Shown one piece after another: positions 8,659-16,210 of a DNA stretch of 64,000 bases. Origin of the DNA: RGIG990 sp045589455 (GTDB lineage: Bacteria > Verrucomicrobiota > Kiritimatiellia > RFP12 > UBA3636); contig JAZNPC010000060.1 of the NCBI GenBank assembly GCA_045589455.1, positions 6,042-70,041 on the forward strand, in the 5' to 3' direction. The translations under genes and the position numbers were made by a program. The first letter of the stretch is position 1. Every line of letters starts with the position of its first letter. The notes beneath the pieces are model-generated. The model was given only the letters and a program-made list of their open reading frames with translations, was not told where the DNA came from and made no database searches.

Positions 8659-9137
8659 TGGCTTTCGAAGAAAAAGAGACTCCTGAGTTTGAGGAGAATG
8701 TCGTATTCGTTAATCGTTGCGCCAAGGTAGTAAAGGGCGGTCGCCGTTTTAGCTTCAGTGCAGTTGTCGTTATCGGCAACCGCGCTGGCAAGGTAGGCCT
8801 AGGCTTTGGTAAGGCAAATGAGGTTAGCGAAGCTATCCGTAAGGGAACAGAGGCAGCAAAGCGTGCTCTTGTAACAATCAAGATGAAGGGTACAACAATC
8901 CCTCACGAGGTTACAGGTCAGTGCGATGGTGGTCGCGTACTACTAAAGCCTGCATGTGATGGTACTGGTGTTATCGCTGGTGGCGGTATGCGTGCAGTTC
9001 TAGAACTATCTGGTATTCACAATATCCTCGGCAAGAGCCAGGGCAGTAAGAACCGTTTGAACGTAGTTAAGGCTACATTCGACGCTCTTTCACAGCTCCG
9101 CACTGCTGATGAGATTAAAGCACAGCGTAATGCATAA
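8658..9137 (+). CDS. rpsE: Small ribosomal subunit protein uS5
   Basis: 159 residues. S5 helps maintain decoding fidelity. The double-stranded RNA-binding fold is recognised from 'VVKGGRRFSFSAVVVIGNRA' and 'GLGFGKANEVSEAIRKG', and the end 'SKNRLNVVKATFDALSQL' is standard. rplO follows directly; rpmD (L30), often found between these two genes, is absent. Confidence 0.96.
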   Translation: MAFEEKETPEFEENVVFVNRCAKVVKGGRRFSFSAVVVIGNRAGKVGLGFGKANEVSEAIRKGTEAAKRALVTIKMKGTTIPHEVTGQCDGGRVLLKPACDGTGVIAGGGMRAVLELSGIHNILGKSQGSKNRLNVVKATFDALSQLRTADEIKAQRNA

Positions 9138-9148
9138 GGAGAATGGAA

Positions 9149-9604
9149 ATGACACTATCACTTTCTAATCTTTATACAACACCTGGTTCAAACAAGAAGT
9201 CAAAGCGTCTTGGCCGTGGTGAGTCATCAGGTAAGGGTAAGACCTCTGGTAAGGGTAACAAGGGCCAGATGGCTCGTAAGGGTCACAAGAGGAAGGTTAA
9301 CTTCGAGGGTGGTCAGATGCCACTATTGCGTCGTCTTCCAAAGCGTGGCTTCAAGAACCCAGCACGTGTTGCTTACACAGCAGTAAATCTTGAGGTACTA
9401 AACACATTCTTCAAGGATGGCGATGTAGTTGATGCAGCAGCTCTTGTAGCTGCAGGTGCAGTTAAGAAGTTCGCTAATGGCGGCTTCAAGGTACTTTGCA
9501 AGGGTGATCTAGAGAAGAAGCTAACTGTTAAAGCAAATGCTTTCTCAGCAACAGCTAAGGCTAAGATCGAAGCTCTTGGTGGTACATGCGAAGTTATTGC
9601 TTAA
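9149..9604 (+). CDS. rplO: Large ribosomal subunit protein uL15
   Basis: 151 residues from the second ATG (9149). An ATG at 9143 is in frame but abuts the AAGGAGA ribosome binding site at 9136-9142, leaving no spacing, so the later start is better. L15 is a late-assembly 50S protein with a long basic N-terminal arm: 'KKSKRLGRGESSGKGKTSGK' and 'MPLLRRLPKRGFKNPAR' are diagnostic. It is the last gene of the operon. Confidence 0.94.
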   Translation: MTLSLSNLYTTPGSNKKSKRLGRGESSGKGKTSGKGNKGQMARKGHKRKVNFEGGQMPLLRRLPKRGFKNPARVAYTAVNLEVLNTFFKDGDVVDAAALVAAGAVKKFANGGFKVLCKGDLEKKLTVKANAFSATAKAKIEALGGTCEVIA

Positions 9605-9630
9605 TCTAAGCAAAAACCGCAATCACATAA

Positions 9631-9663
9631 AAAGGCGTGGGCTAAGGCTCACGCCTTTTTTTT
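9631..9663 (+). terminator. Rho-independent terminator of the ribosomal protein operon
   Basis: A ten-pair GC-rich stem (GGCGTGGGCT against GGCTCACGCC, with two G-T pairs) lies between an A run and an eight-base T run, 27 bases after the rplO stop. It ends the S10-spc transcript before secY, adk, rpsM and rpoA, which must be elsewhere. Confidence 0.92.
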
Positions 9664-9683
9664 GTGTCTAATACGTGTGAAGG

Positions 9684-9720
9684 AAGTATGGAGAAGCGAC
9701 TTTCAGTCGCTTTACCGCGC
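9684..9720 (+). repeat. Short hairpin repeat, copy 1
   Basis: A 37-base segment whose partner is at 9914-9950. The core is a perfect seven-pair stem (AAGCGAC / GTCGCTT, 9694-9712) around a five-base loop TTTCA. The second copy keeps the stem and flanks but has loop TTCCT. Function unknown; it looks like a REP-type element. Confidence 0.6.
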
Positions 9721-9813
9721 ACGTGATGTGTGCGGGTGCGCTCTCGCGCAGTAAAACAGGATTACACGATTTGCAGGATGCTCAGGATTGAGTTGTTGTG
9801 TGCGCAGTGCACG

Positions 9814-9882
9814 ACACTAGCGCTTGACGTTGGACATGGTCTTGCTCTCGTTGTCGCAAGGCCAACTTACAAGCGCTAGTGT
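9814..9882. repeat. Three-tier hairpin element, copy 1
   Basis: A 69-base imperfect palindrome in three tiers: an outer 13-pair perfect stem (ACACTAGCGCTTG at 9814-9826 with its complement at 9870-9882), a middle stem GTTGG/CCAAC, and an inner stem CTTGC/GCAAG around a loop containing TCTCGTTG. The same architecture recurs at 25109-25175 and 54152-54227. It is not a terminator (no T run). Confidence 0.6.
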
Positions 9883-9913
9883 GGGGGCAACCCATGTTCT
9901 TCAAGTGCGAGAA

Positions 9914-9950
9914 AAGTATGGAGAAGCGACTTCCTGTCGCTTTACCGCGC
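9914..9950 (+). repeat. Short hairpin repeat, copy 2
   Basis: Second copy of the 9684-9720 repeat. The stem AAGCGAC/GTCGCTT (9924-9942) and the flanking GTATGGAG and TTTACCGCGC are retained; only the loop differs. It is followed by another hairpin, GGTGCAAGG-type, whose 'ACTGGGGTGCA' start also occurs at about 24965 and 25590. Confidence 0.6.
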
Positions 9951-10256
9951 AGTACCCACATAACTGGGGTGCAAGCCTTTCAGCCTTGCACCACCACAGA
10001 TATTCCCGCAAAGCGCCTGCTACTGCGCCCACCCTAATTTGTTGGCTGTTGTAAACCGCTTCTGATTAACAAATATTATAATGCACTTTTCTAACCACAA
10101 ATTCTGATTGCAAATGTTAAAAAACAAATATCAATATTTATAAAAACAATTAAAAACTATTATAAATATTATTGAATTATATTATAATATATGATATTGT
10201 AGAAATACAAATTTAGTAGCATAAAAATTGAAGCATATTATTATAAATTTATGGTA

Positions 10257-10285
10257 TTGCTTTTGTTCTAGATATAGAATATAAT
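10257..10285 (+). promoter_or_regulatory. Promoter of the restriction-modification operon
   Basis: TTGCTT (10257-10262) and a perfect TATAAT (10280-10285) are separated by 17 bases. The first gene follows 25 bases later with AAGGAGG (10297-10303) as a strong ribosome binding site. Assigned by sigma-70 consensus only. Confidence 0.6.
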
Positions 10286-10309
10286 TTTGTTTAAATAAGG
10301 AGGGTATTT

Positions 10310-11380
10310 ATGTTGAAACTTATGTCTGCAAGAGAAGCTGCTGATAAATGGGGTATTTCTCAAAGGCGAGTAGCAGTCCTTTGTGCCGAAAACAGAATTA
10401 AAAATGCGCAAATGCTAGGAAAAATGTGGCTTATACCAATAGACGCAGAAAAGCCTATTGATGCAAGAAGTACAAGGTATAATGTATCCAACGAAAAAAA
10501 TGTAAAGCCTTTTTTAAAGTGGGTTGGTGGTAAAGGGCAATTATTAAATGAGATAGAAAAGTATTATCCGTTTGATAATGGCATAAAAAAGTATGCAGAA
10601 CCATTTGTTGGTGGTGGTGCTGTGCTTTTCGATATTCTCAATAAATATGAGTTAGAGCAGGTTTATATAAGTGACATAAATGCTGAACTTATAAACACAT
10701 ATATTGTAATTAGAGATAATATAGATGAACTTATTGCATTATTAAATATATACCAGAATGAATATATTCCACGTTCATCAGAAGATAGAAAATTATATTA
10801 TATGATGAAGAGAGAAAGATTTAATGATTTGAAAATCAATGGATCTGATAAAGAAAATATTGAAAAAGCGGCTCTAATGATTTTTCTTAATAAGACTTGT
10901 TTTAATGGCTTGTTTAGAGTTAATAAGAAAGGACAATTCAATGTGCCTATGGGGTCTTATAAAAATCCACTTGTTTGCGATGAAAAAAATCTGCGTATAG
11001 TTTCCGAAAAACTTCAGAAAGTTGAAATAGTTTGTGGAGATTATAAAGATTCTGCAAAATTTATTGATAAAAATACCTTTGTTTATTTTGATCCACCATA
11101 TCGCCCTTTGACAGAAACATCAAGCTTTACTGCATATACAGAAAACCTTTTTGATGACGAAGAACAAATTGAGCTTGCTAAGTTTGTTGAATGTCTGCAT
11201 AAAAAAGGAGCAAAAATCGTTGTAAGTAATTCTGATCCAAAAAATTCTAATGTAGAAGATAATTTTTTTGATAACATATATTCGTCTAGAAAAATAAGAA
11301 GAGTTGAAGCTTCTCGAATGATTAACTGCAATAGTGAAGCAAGAGGGAAAATTAAAGAATTGCTTATTAGTAATTTTTAG
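10310..11380 (+). CDS. DNA adenine methyltransferase (Dam/DpnM family) with N-terminal helix-turn-helix
   Basis: 356 residues. Predicted to methylate N6 of adenine in GATC, protecting host DNA from the endonuclease two genes downstream. Residues 67-77 'PFLKWVGGKGQ' are the SAM-binding motif of D12-class enzymes, 'EPFVGGGAV' follows, and the catalytic DPPY is at 261-264. The first ~55 residues are an extra helix-turn-helix ('AREAADKWGISQRRVAVLC'), longer than E. coli Dam (278 residues), which may let the enzyme bind DNA as a regulator. Codons are AT-rich, unlike the flanking core genes, consistent with transfer. The GATC specificity is inferred from the DpnII-like partner. Confidence 0.88.
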   Translation: MLKLMSAREAADKWGISQRRVAVLCAENRIKNAQMLGKMWLIPIDAEKPIDARSTRYNVSNEKNVKPFLKWVGGKGQLLNEIEKYYPFDNGIKKYAEPFVGGGAVLFDILNKYELEQVYISDINAELINTYIVIRDNIDELIALLNIYQNEYIPRSSEDRKLYYMMKRERFNDLKINGSDKENIEKAALMIFLNKTCFNGLFRVNKKGQFNVPMGSYKNPLVCDEKNLRIVSEKLQKVEIVCGDYKDSAKFIDKNTFVYFDPPYRPLTETSSFTAYTENLFDDEEQIELAKFVECLHKKGAKIVVSNSDPKNSNVEDNFFDNIYSSRKIRRVEASRMINCNSEARGKIKELLISNF

Positions 11381-11391
11381 AGGAATTAAAT

Positions 11392-11928
11392 ATGAATATT
11401 AGAGAAGGTACTAAAACTATAGAAAAGGGTAGTACAAAAGCAATTATTGAATTTGTGTTTACAAAATATATTATTTACGTTTTCCAAGGAAAGCTTTCTA
11501 AATTTGACATTGTCGTTAAATATAAAAAAGGGAACAATCGTATTAGAACGCCAAAACACATTCATTGGGTTGTAGATGTACTAATGAAAATGCAGGGGAA
11601 CGAAGAACTTACTAAAAAATATCTCCAGGCGGTACAAAAGTGTTGGAATTCTTGCGAACCTCTTTCAAATAATGATTTTGAGACCTTGAAGGGACTAATT
11701 GAAAAAGGCAAAAATGACATAGACATAAATCAATATTTTATTTTAAATAATTTTGGAGAATACGATGTTGAATTTTTATATGTTTTGATGGAATTGTTAG
11801 CAGTGCAAGAAAAGACAAATAGAAAAGATGCTTATATGTTTGGAAAGATTATCGAAGAATTATTGGCTGTTGATAAAGATATATTTGCTATAATTTCTAA
11901 AGCAGGAATGAAAGGAAGAAAGGTTTAG
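11392..11928 (+). CDS. Uncharacterised protein of the DpnII-type restriction-modification operon
   Basis: 178 residues, no signal peptide or membrane segment, rich in Lys, Ile and Asn. I recognise no domain. It lies between the methyltransferase and the endonuclease, 11 bases after the former (AGAGGAA ribosome binding site) and one base before the latter, so it is part of the operon. 'RTPKHIHWVVDVLMKMQG' is its most conserved-looking stretch. Similar small proteins are found in other DpnII-type loci, but a control or chaperone role is only a guess. Confidence 0.7.
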   Translation: MNIREGTKTIEKGSTKAIIEFVFTKYIIYVFQGKLSKFDIVVKYKKGNNRIRTPKHIHWVVDVLMKMQGNEELTKKYLQAVQKCWNSCEPLSNNDFETLKGLIEKGKNDIDINQYFILNNFGEYDVEFLYVLMELLAVQEKTNRKDAYMFGKIIEELLAVDKDIFAIISKAGMKGRKV

Positions 11929-11929
11929 T

Positions 11930-12805
11930 ATGAAATATAGAGATTTTAATGTTTGGCTGTCAAAATTTCGTGATAGTATCGCGGATTATGGTTATTACAT
12001 CGATTTTGATAAAGTACACAAAAATGTAAACGAGATTAAGGTGGAATTGAATATTCTCAATTCGCTTATAGGAAGCAAGGATATTGAGGGCGAATTTGAA
12101 CGTTTAATAAGTAAATATCCAGAAGTGTTGAAGTGTATACCTATTCTATTAGCAGTAAGAGCAAATGAAATATATTGTCAGGATAAAAACGGAGGTTATT
12201 TATATAAGTTTGATTTGGATGGCGCTTTATTAAAAAACCCAAGTAATTTTGATAAATATAAGTACTTTATGAGAGAAACAGGTTTGTTTGATTTGTTAGA
12301 AAATCATATAGTCAATAATTTAGTCGATTATGTTACAGGTGTAGAAACCGGACTTGATTCTAATGGACGAAAAAACCGAGGCGGTCATCTTATGGAGGAT
12401 TTAGTTGAGGGATTTATTGTTAAAGCTGGATTTGTAAAAGATAAAAGTTATTTTAAAGAGCAATATTTACATCAAATTACAGAAAGATTTGGTATTGATT
12501 TGTCGGCAATTTCTAATCAAGGAAGGGCAGAAAAGAGATTTGATTTTGTAATTAAAACAGATAAGGCTATTTATGGAATAGAAACAAATTTTTATACTAG
12601 TAGCGGTTCAAAACTTAATGAAACAGCTAGAAGTTATAAACAAATTGCTCAAGAATCAGCTACTGTAGACGGATTTGAGTTTGTTTGGTTTACAGACGGA
12701 AAAGGTTGGATAACTGCTAGACACAATCTTGAAGAGATCTTTGAAACTATGGAACATATTTACTCCATAGATGATTTGGAAAATGATATTTTAAGTAAAC
12801 TTTAA
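11930..12805 (+). CDS. dpnII: Type II restriction endonuclease, DpnII family (GATC)
   Basis: 291 residues, close to R.DpnII (288). It is expected to cut unmethylated GATC. The N-terminal half 'FNVWLSKFRDSIADYGYYID' and the block 'GRKNRGGHLMEDLVEGF' are family features; the following 'RFDFVIKTDKAIYGIETNFY' has the shape of a PD-(D/E)xK core (Asp, then Glu-x-Asn in the next strand). It starts one base after the preceding stop, so translation is coupled. Codon use is as AT-rich as its neighbours in the island. Confidence 0.88.
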   Translation: MKYRDFNVWLSKFRDSIADYGYYIDFDKVHKNVNEIKVELNILNSLIGSKDIEGEFERLISKYPEVLKCIPILLAVRANEIYCQDKNGGYLYKFDLDGALLKNPSNFDKYKYFMRETGLFDLLENHIVNNLVDYVTGVETGLDSNGRKNRGGHLMEDLVEGFIVKAGFVKDKSYFKEQYLHQITERFGIDLSAISNQGRAEKRFDFVIKTDKAIYGIETNFYTSSGSKLNETARSYKQIAQESATVDGFEFVWFTDGKGWITARHNLEEIFETMEHIYSIDDLENDILSKL

Positions 12806-12813
12806 TATTAGCT

Positions 12814-13566
12814 ATGAAAACACGCAAGATAACAAAATGGCAACCAGATGATTTTGAGCTTGAAATGACCACGCATTGGTCTTTCCCTGTGCGTGGCAAT
12901 TGGGCTACTCATGATGCAAAATGGCGCGGAAATTGGTCTCCATATATTCCTAGAAATATTATTTTAAGATATTCTAAGGAAGGAGATTTGGTGTTGGATC
13001 AATTTGCGGGAAGCGGGACAACATTAGTTGAAGCAAAATTACTTAATAGAGATATTATTGGAATAGATGTAAATGATGATGCCCTAGCAAGATGTCGCGA
13101 GAAAACAGCATTTGAGTATGTTCTTTCTACTAGCAAAGTTAGCATACAAAAAGGTGATGCTAGAAGACTTGATGGTATTTTAGATGAGAGCATAGATTTA
13201 ATTTGTACACATCCGCCTTATGCCGATATAATAAAATATAGTAATGGTTTAGATGCAGATTTGTCGCAATTAAAGATAGTGGATTTCCTAGAAGAAATGA
13301 AAAAAGTAGCAGCAGAAAGTTATCGAGTATTAAAAAAAGGAAAATTTTGTGCTGTTCTTATGGGAGATACTAGACAAAATGGCCACATGATACCCATGTC
13401 TTTTGAAGTAATGAGAATTTTTGAAAATGCTGGATTTAAGTTAAAAGAGCTTATTATCAAAGAACAACATAATTGTAAAGCAACGGGTTATTGGAAAACA
13501 AATAGTGTTAAGTATAATTTTCTATTGATAGCACATGAGTACCTATTTGTTTTTAAAAAGCCATAG
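12814..13566 (+). CDS. Second DNA methyltransferase of the restriction-modification locus
   Basis: 250 residues. Motif I is 'LDQFAGSGTTLVEAKLLNRD' (about residues 58-77) and motif IV is 'THPPYADIIKYS', a variant of (D/N/S)PP(Y/F), so this is an amino-methyltransferase (N6-adenine or N4-cytosine). The order, motif IV before or after motif I, differs from the first enzyme, so it is a different class. The DpnII system of Streptococcus also has two methyltransferases (DpnM and DpnA); this may fill the DpnA role, methylating single-stranded or incoming DNA, but its sequence specificity cannot be read from the protein. Confidence 0.82.
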   Translation: MKTRKITKWQPDDFELEMTTHWSFPVRGNWATHDAKWRGNWSPYIPRNIILRYSKEGDLVLDQFAGSGTTLVEAKLLNRDIIGIDVNDDALARCREKTAFEYVLSTSKVSIQKGDARRLDGILDESIDLICTHPPYADIIKYSNGLDADLSQLKIVDFLEEMKKVAAESYRVLKKGKFCAVLMGDTRQNGHMIPMSFEVMRIFENAGFKLKELIIKEQHNCKATGYWKTNSVKYNFLLIAHEYLFVFKKP

Positions 13567-13975
13567 GATAATCTTCTTATATATTATTCTATTGTTTTTT
13601 ACTGTATAATCCTGTCGAAAGCATTCCCATAATTGTGGTAGGGTAGCCATCGAAAGGTATGTTGCACTCTCTTATTCACTATGACATAGTGCTTAACCGG
13701 AATTCGCCCATCCTGTTCCTGCACGCTAGCGCCCCAGCATCACATCCATCACACGTCCTCCACGTCCTCTGCGTCCCTTTTACGTCATCCTAGCCATCAC
13801 GCTTGTGGTTGTGGCAATTGAACCAATTGGGTAAAAAACGCTCTGCGTCCGCAATGTTTGGGCTGTAGATTTTTGTTTGTCTTTATTTTTTCGCGTGTTA
13901 TAATAAGGTTGTTAAATACAAAAGTTTATTGTTTGAATTGGTAATAAAGAATTGAATATAACCCTGGAGGATTGC
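13567..13975. other. Spacer between the restriction-modification operon and the ORF6N gene
   Basis: 409 bases. The first half has fragments seen in other accessory spacers: 'CTGCGTCCCTTTTACGTC' and 'TAGCCATCACG', shared with 15040, 54400 and 59190. The last 100 bases carry the promoter and ribosome binding site of the next gene. No gene is seen. Confidence 0.5.
13877..13904 (+). promoter_or_regulatory. Promoter of the ORF6N gene
   Basis: TTGTCT (13877-13882) and a perfect TATAAT (13899-13904) are 16 bases apart, about 70 bases before the gene start. Sigma-70 consensus match only. Confidence 0.5.
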
Positions 13976-14911
13976 ATGAATAATTCTAAAGAAATAATAA
14001 ACGTACAAGTTGAAGCGTCTATTAAAGAAAGTATTTTCTCTATAAGAGGTCAACAAGTAATAGCAGATAGGGATATCGCTAAATTATATGGTGTTACAAC
14101 AAGTGCATTAAATCAAGCCGTTAAGCGCAATCATAAACGATTCCCAGAGCGATTTATGTTTCAGCTTACAGATGAAGAATTTCATAAATGGAAATCACAA
14201 ATTGTGATATCCAAAATGTCTGACTCTTCGTTCCGCATGGGGTTGCGAACAAAACCATATGTATTTACAGAGCATGGTGTAACAATGTTAGCTGCTGTAT
14301 TAAAGAGTCAAACTGCTATAAATATTTCTCTATCAATAATAGATGCCTTTATCGCTATGCGTAGATTTATATCTATGAACGAAGATGTGTTTAAAAGAGT
14401 GCAGATGCTTGAATTACGTCAGAATTTAGATCAAGAACACAATGAAGCTCAATTTAAAAAGGTTTTTGCAGCATTAGAAGAAAAGAAGAGTAGTGTTCAA
14501 GGTGTATTTTTTGATGGACAACTATGGGATGCTCGAATGTTGATTGATGAAATAATACAAACAGCAAAGCAATCAATAATACTGATAGATAATTGGGTCT
14601 CGGTTTCCACTTTAAATATGTTTGCATCAAAAAATGAGAATGTATTTTTGAAAATTGTTACTACTCCTCATAGAGATAAAAATGGCAATCTTAAACAAAA
14701 TATATCACAAGAAGATGCTTTAAAATTTAATGCTCGGTATCCAAAGTTAGAAATTATTTTTAATAATACCTTCCACGATAGATTTCTGATAATTGACGAT
14801 CGAGATTTGTATCTTATTGGAGCTTCTCTAAAAGACTTGGGTAAAAAATGTTTTGGATTCACGCAATTAGATTCTTGTTTTATTTCAGATATAAAAAAGC
14901 GCATATATTGA
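13976..14911 (+). CDS. ORF6N domain protein with C-terminal PLD-like domain
   Basis: 311 residues from the ATG at 13976, chosen because GGAGG ends six bases upstream; a TTG 24 bases earlier lacks one. Residues ~15-130 are an ORF6N domain ('IRGQQVIADRDIAKLYGVTT', 'YVFTEHGVTMLAAVLKS'), a phage-type DNA-binding module related to KilA-N. The C-terminal half resembles phospholipase-D-like proteins: 'FHDRFLIIDDRDLYLIGASL' holds an HxxFLIID-type block followed by the Gly-Ala-Ser-Leu-Lys-Asp-Leu-Gly-Lys-Lys segment common in these proteins. The true HKD motif is not complete, so nuclease activity is doubtful. It sits in the mobile island; role unknown (phage-derived regulator or defence are both possible). 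Confidence 0.8.
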   Translation: MNNSKEIINVQVEASIKESIFSIRGQQVIADRDIAKLYGVTTSALNQAVKRNHKRFPERFMFQLTDEEFHKWKSQIVISKMSDSSFRMGLRTKPYVFTEHGVTMLAAVLKSQTAINISLSIIDAFIAMRRFISMNEDVFKRVQMLELRQNLDQEHNEAQFKKVFAALEEKKSSVQGVFFDGQLWDARMLIDEIIQTAKQSIILIDNWVSVSTLNMFASKNENVFLKIVTTPHRDKNGNLKQNISQEDALKFNARYPKLEIIFNNTFHDRFLIIDDRDLYLIGASLKDLGKKCFGFTQLDSCFISDIKKRIY

Positions 14912-15103
14912 TATAAATGTGCAAACAGCTGCCAAAATTATAATAATAAGTAAGAGTTTCTTAAATTGACATTGTTGCAGCGATTGCTCAGCGCGAATTA
15001 ATTTGCACTCCCACATCCCCGCGCGCCAATCTCCTCGCACTTTTAGCCATCACGCTAGCCATCACGTGCATCACGCTAGCCGTCACAGTGGCAGTTGATA
15101 GTT

Positions 15104-16090
15104 TTAACGCTTTTCGATGTGATACTCAATAGCAGCCTCAGAGCGTAGGCGCTTAATCCATTCTGCCTTTAAGCGATCCATCTCACGAGCAAATATTTTT
15201 GCCTCAACCTCTTTGTGTACCTCCGCAAATGGCTTTTGATAGCCAGGCTTTTCATCAAACTTCTTGATGAAATAATATTTGCCCTGTACCTCGATTGGTG
15301 CAGAAATCTCACCAATCTTTAATGCAGCTGCTGGTTCTCCAAAAACAGGTGTTAGGTCTTCACTAATGTTAACCCAACCAATGGAGCCTGCAGGATCGTT
15401 ATTTGCACCATTAAGCTCTAATTCCTTGATGATAGCGGAGAAATCTTCTTTAGCCTCTAGTCTTGTAACTACATTTGTATATACTTCTTCTGTATCGGCC
15501 TGCAAAATTCCAATGTGAGCAGAGCTTTTTACAACATAGTTATCTAAATTTGCATTATATTCAGCAAAAACTTCACCATTAGAAATGTGAATGTTCTGGA
15601 TAACATATCCATTAATCATTGCTGATATGATAATACTTTCTTCAACAGATTTTTTCCACTCTTGATATGTTAATCTGTTTTTAGAAAGAACAGTAAGTAA
15701 TTTTGATCTATTGCCATCGAATTTTTCTTCTATAATTTCATTGATTCTTTGATCTATAACTTTTGGAGGAATGGCTAGCTCAGAATTACCATAATATGCT
15801 TCTAGAATTAACTGATTATTAATTGCATCATCAAGTGCTAAAAAGAGACAATGCTCATTTATTTCTTCTGTGGTAGCATCTGGCATTAAATTGTTACTGA
15901 CAATGTTTTCTGTGTGTGCAGGAATAAATTGATAAACATCAGAAAGCATAATAGGCTTACCATTTACATGAGCAAGTACACTATCAACAGTATTGGGGTT
16001 AATGATTGGTGCCTCTGCAGCATAAACATTTGCCCCGAATATAGTAGCAGCTACAACTAAAATTGAAAAAATAAATCCTTTTAAATTCAT
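15104..16090 (-). CDS. Periplasmic peptidyl-prolyl isomerase, SurA-like
   Basis: 328 residues with a Sec signal peptide (hydrophobic residues 5-20, cleavage near Val-Tyr-Ala-Ala). Residues ~35-190 are the helical chaperone part, beginning 'VDSVLAHVNGKPIMLSDVYQ', the usual opening of SurA/PrsA-type proteins. Residues ~190-280 are a parvulin domain: 'AHIGILQADTEE' ... 'GSIGWVN' ... 'GEISAPIEVQGKYYFIKKFD'. It probably assists outer-membrane protein folding. It is divergent from the next gene across a 120-base promoter region. A homologue of PrsA or PpiD cannot be excluded; no transmembrane anchor is seen apart from the signal. Confidence 0.85.
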   Translation of the reverse strand: MNLKGFIFSILVVAATIFGANVYAAEAPIINPNTVDSVLAHVNGKPIMLSDVYQFIPAHTENIVSNNLMPDATTEEINEHCLFLALDDAINNQLILEAYYGNSELAIPPKVIDQRINEIIEEKFDGNRSKLLTVLSKNRLTYQEWKKSVEESIIISAMINGYVIQNIHISNGEVFAEYNANLDNYVVKSSAHIGILQADTEEVYTNVVTRLEAKEDFSAIIKELELNGANNDPAGSIGWVNISEDLTPVFGEPAAALKIGEISAPIEVQGKYYFIKKFDEKPGYQKPFAEVHKEVEAKIFAREMDRLKAEWIKRLRSEAAIEYHIEKR

Positions 16091-16147
16091 ATAGTCTCCA
16101 AAGTGAAAATGTGTTAAAATATCGCTAATTATAAAAGAAACATATTC

Positions 16148-16176
16148 TTGACACTTTTTGTGGCATATTATACCTT
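16148..16176 (+). promoter_or_regulatory. Promoter of the TrmH-family gene
   Basis: A perfect TTGACA (16148-16153) lies 58 bases before the ATG at 16211, with AT-rich TATTATACC 12-20 bases downstream as the -10 region. Its presence shows that the upstream in-frame TTG at 16148 is not the translation start. Confidence 0.45.
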
Positions 16177-16210
16177 ATTATTGTTTTTTAATAAAGAGGC
16201 AATTTTTAAA

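Larger units (their letters stand above)
9664..10309. other. Repeat-bearing spacer before the restriction-modification island
   Basis: 646 bases without a credible gene. The first 400 bases hold the two short hairpin repeats and the three-tier hairpin described separately. From about 10070 the composition turns sharply AT-rich, marking the edge of the restriction-modification island and its promoter. Reading frames here run through the repeats and have no ribosome binding site. Confidence 0.6.

Noticed and set aside
9824..10054. 76-codon plus-strand frame
   Set aside because: It runs through the three-tier hairpin and the second hairpin repeat and has no start signals.
16148..16210. Upstream extension of the TrmH-family protein from the TTG at 16148
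   Set aside because: The TTG is part of a TTGACA promoter box; the ATG at 16211 begins the conserved domain region.
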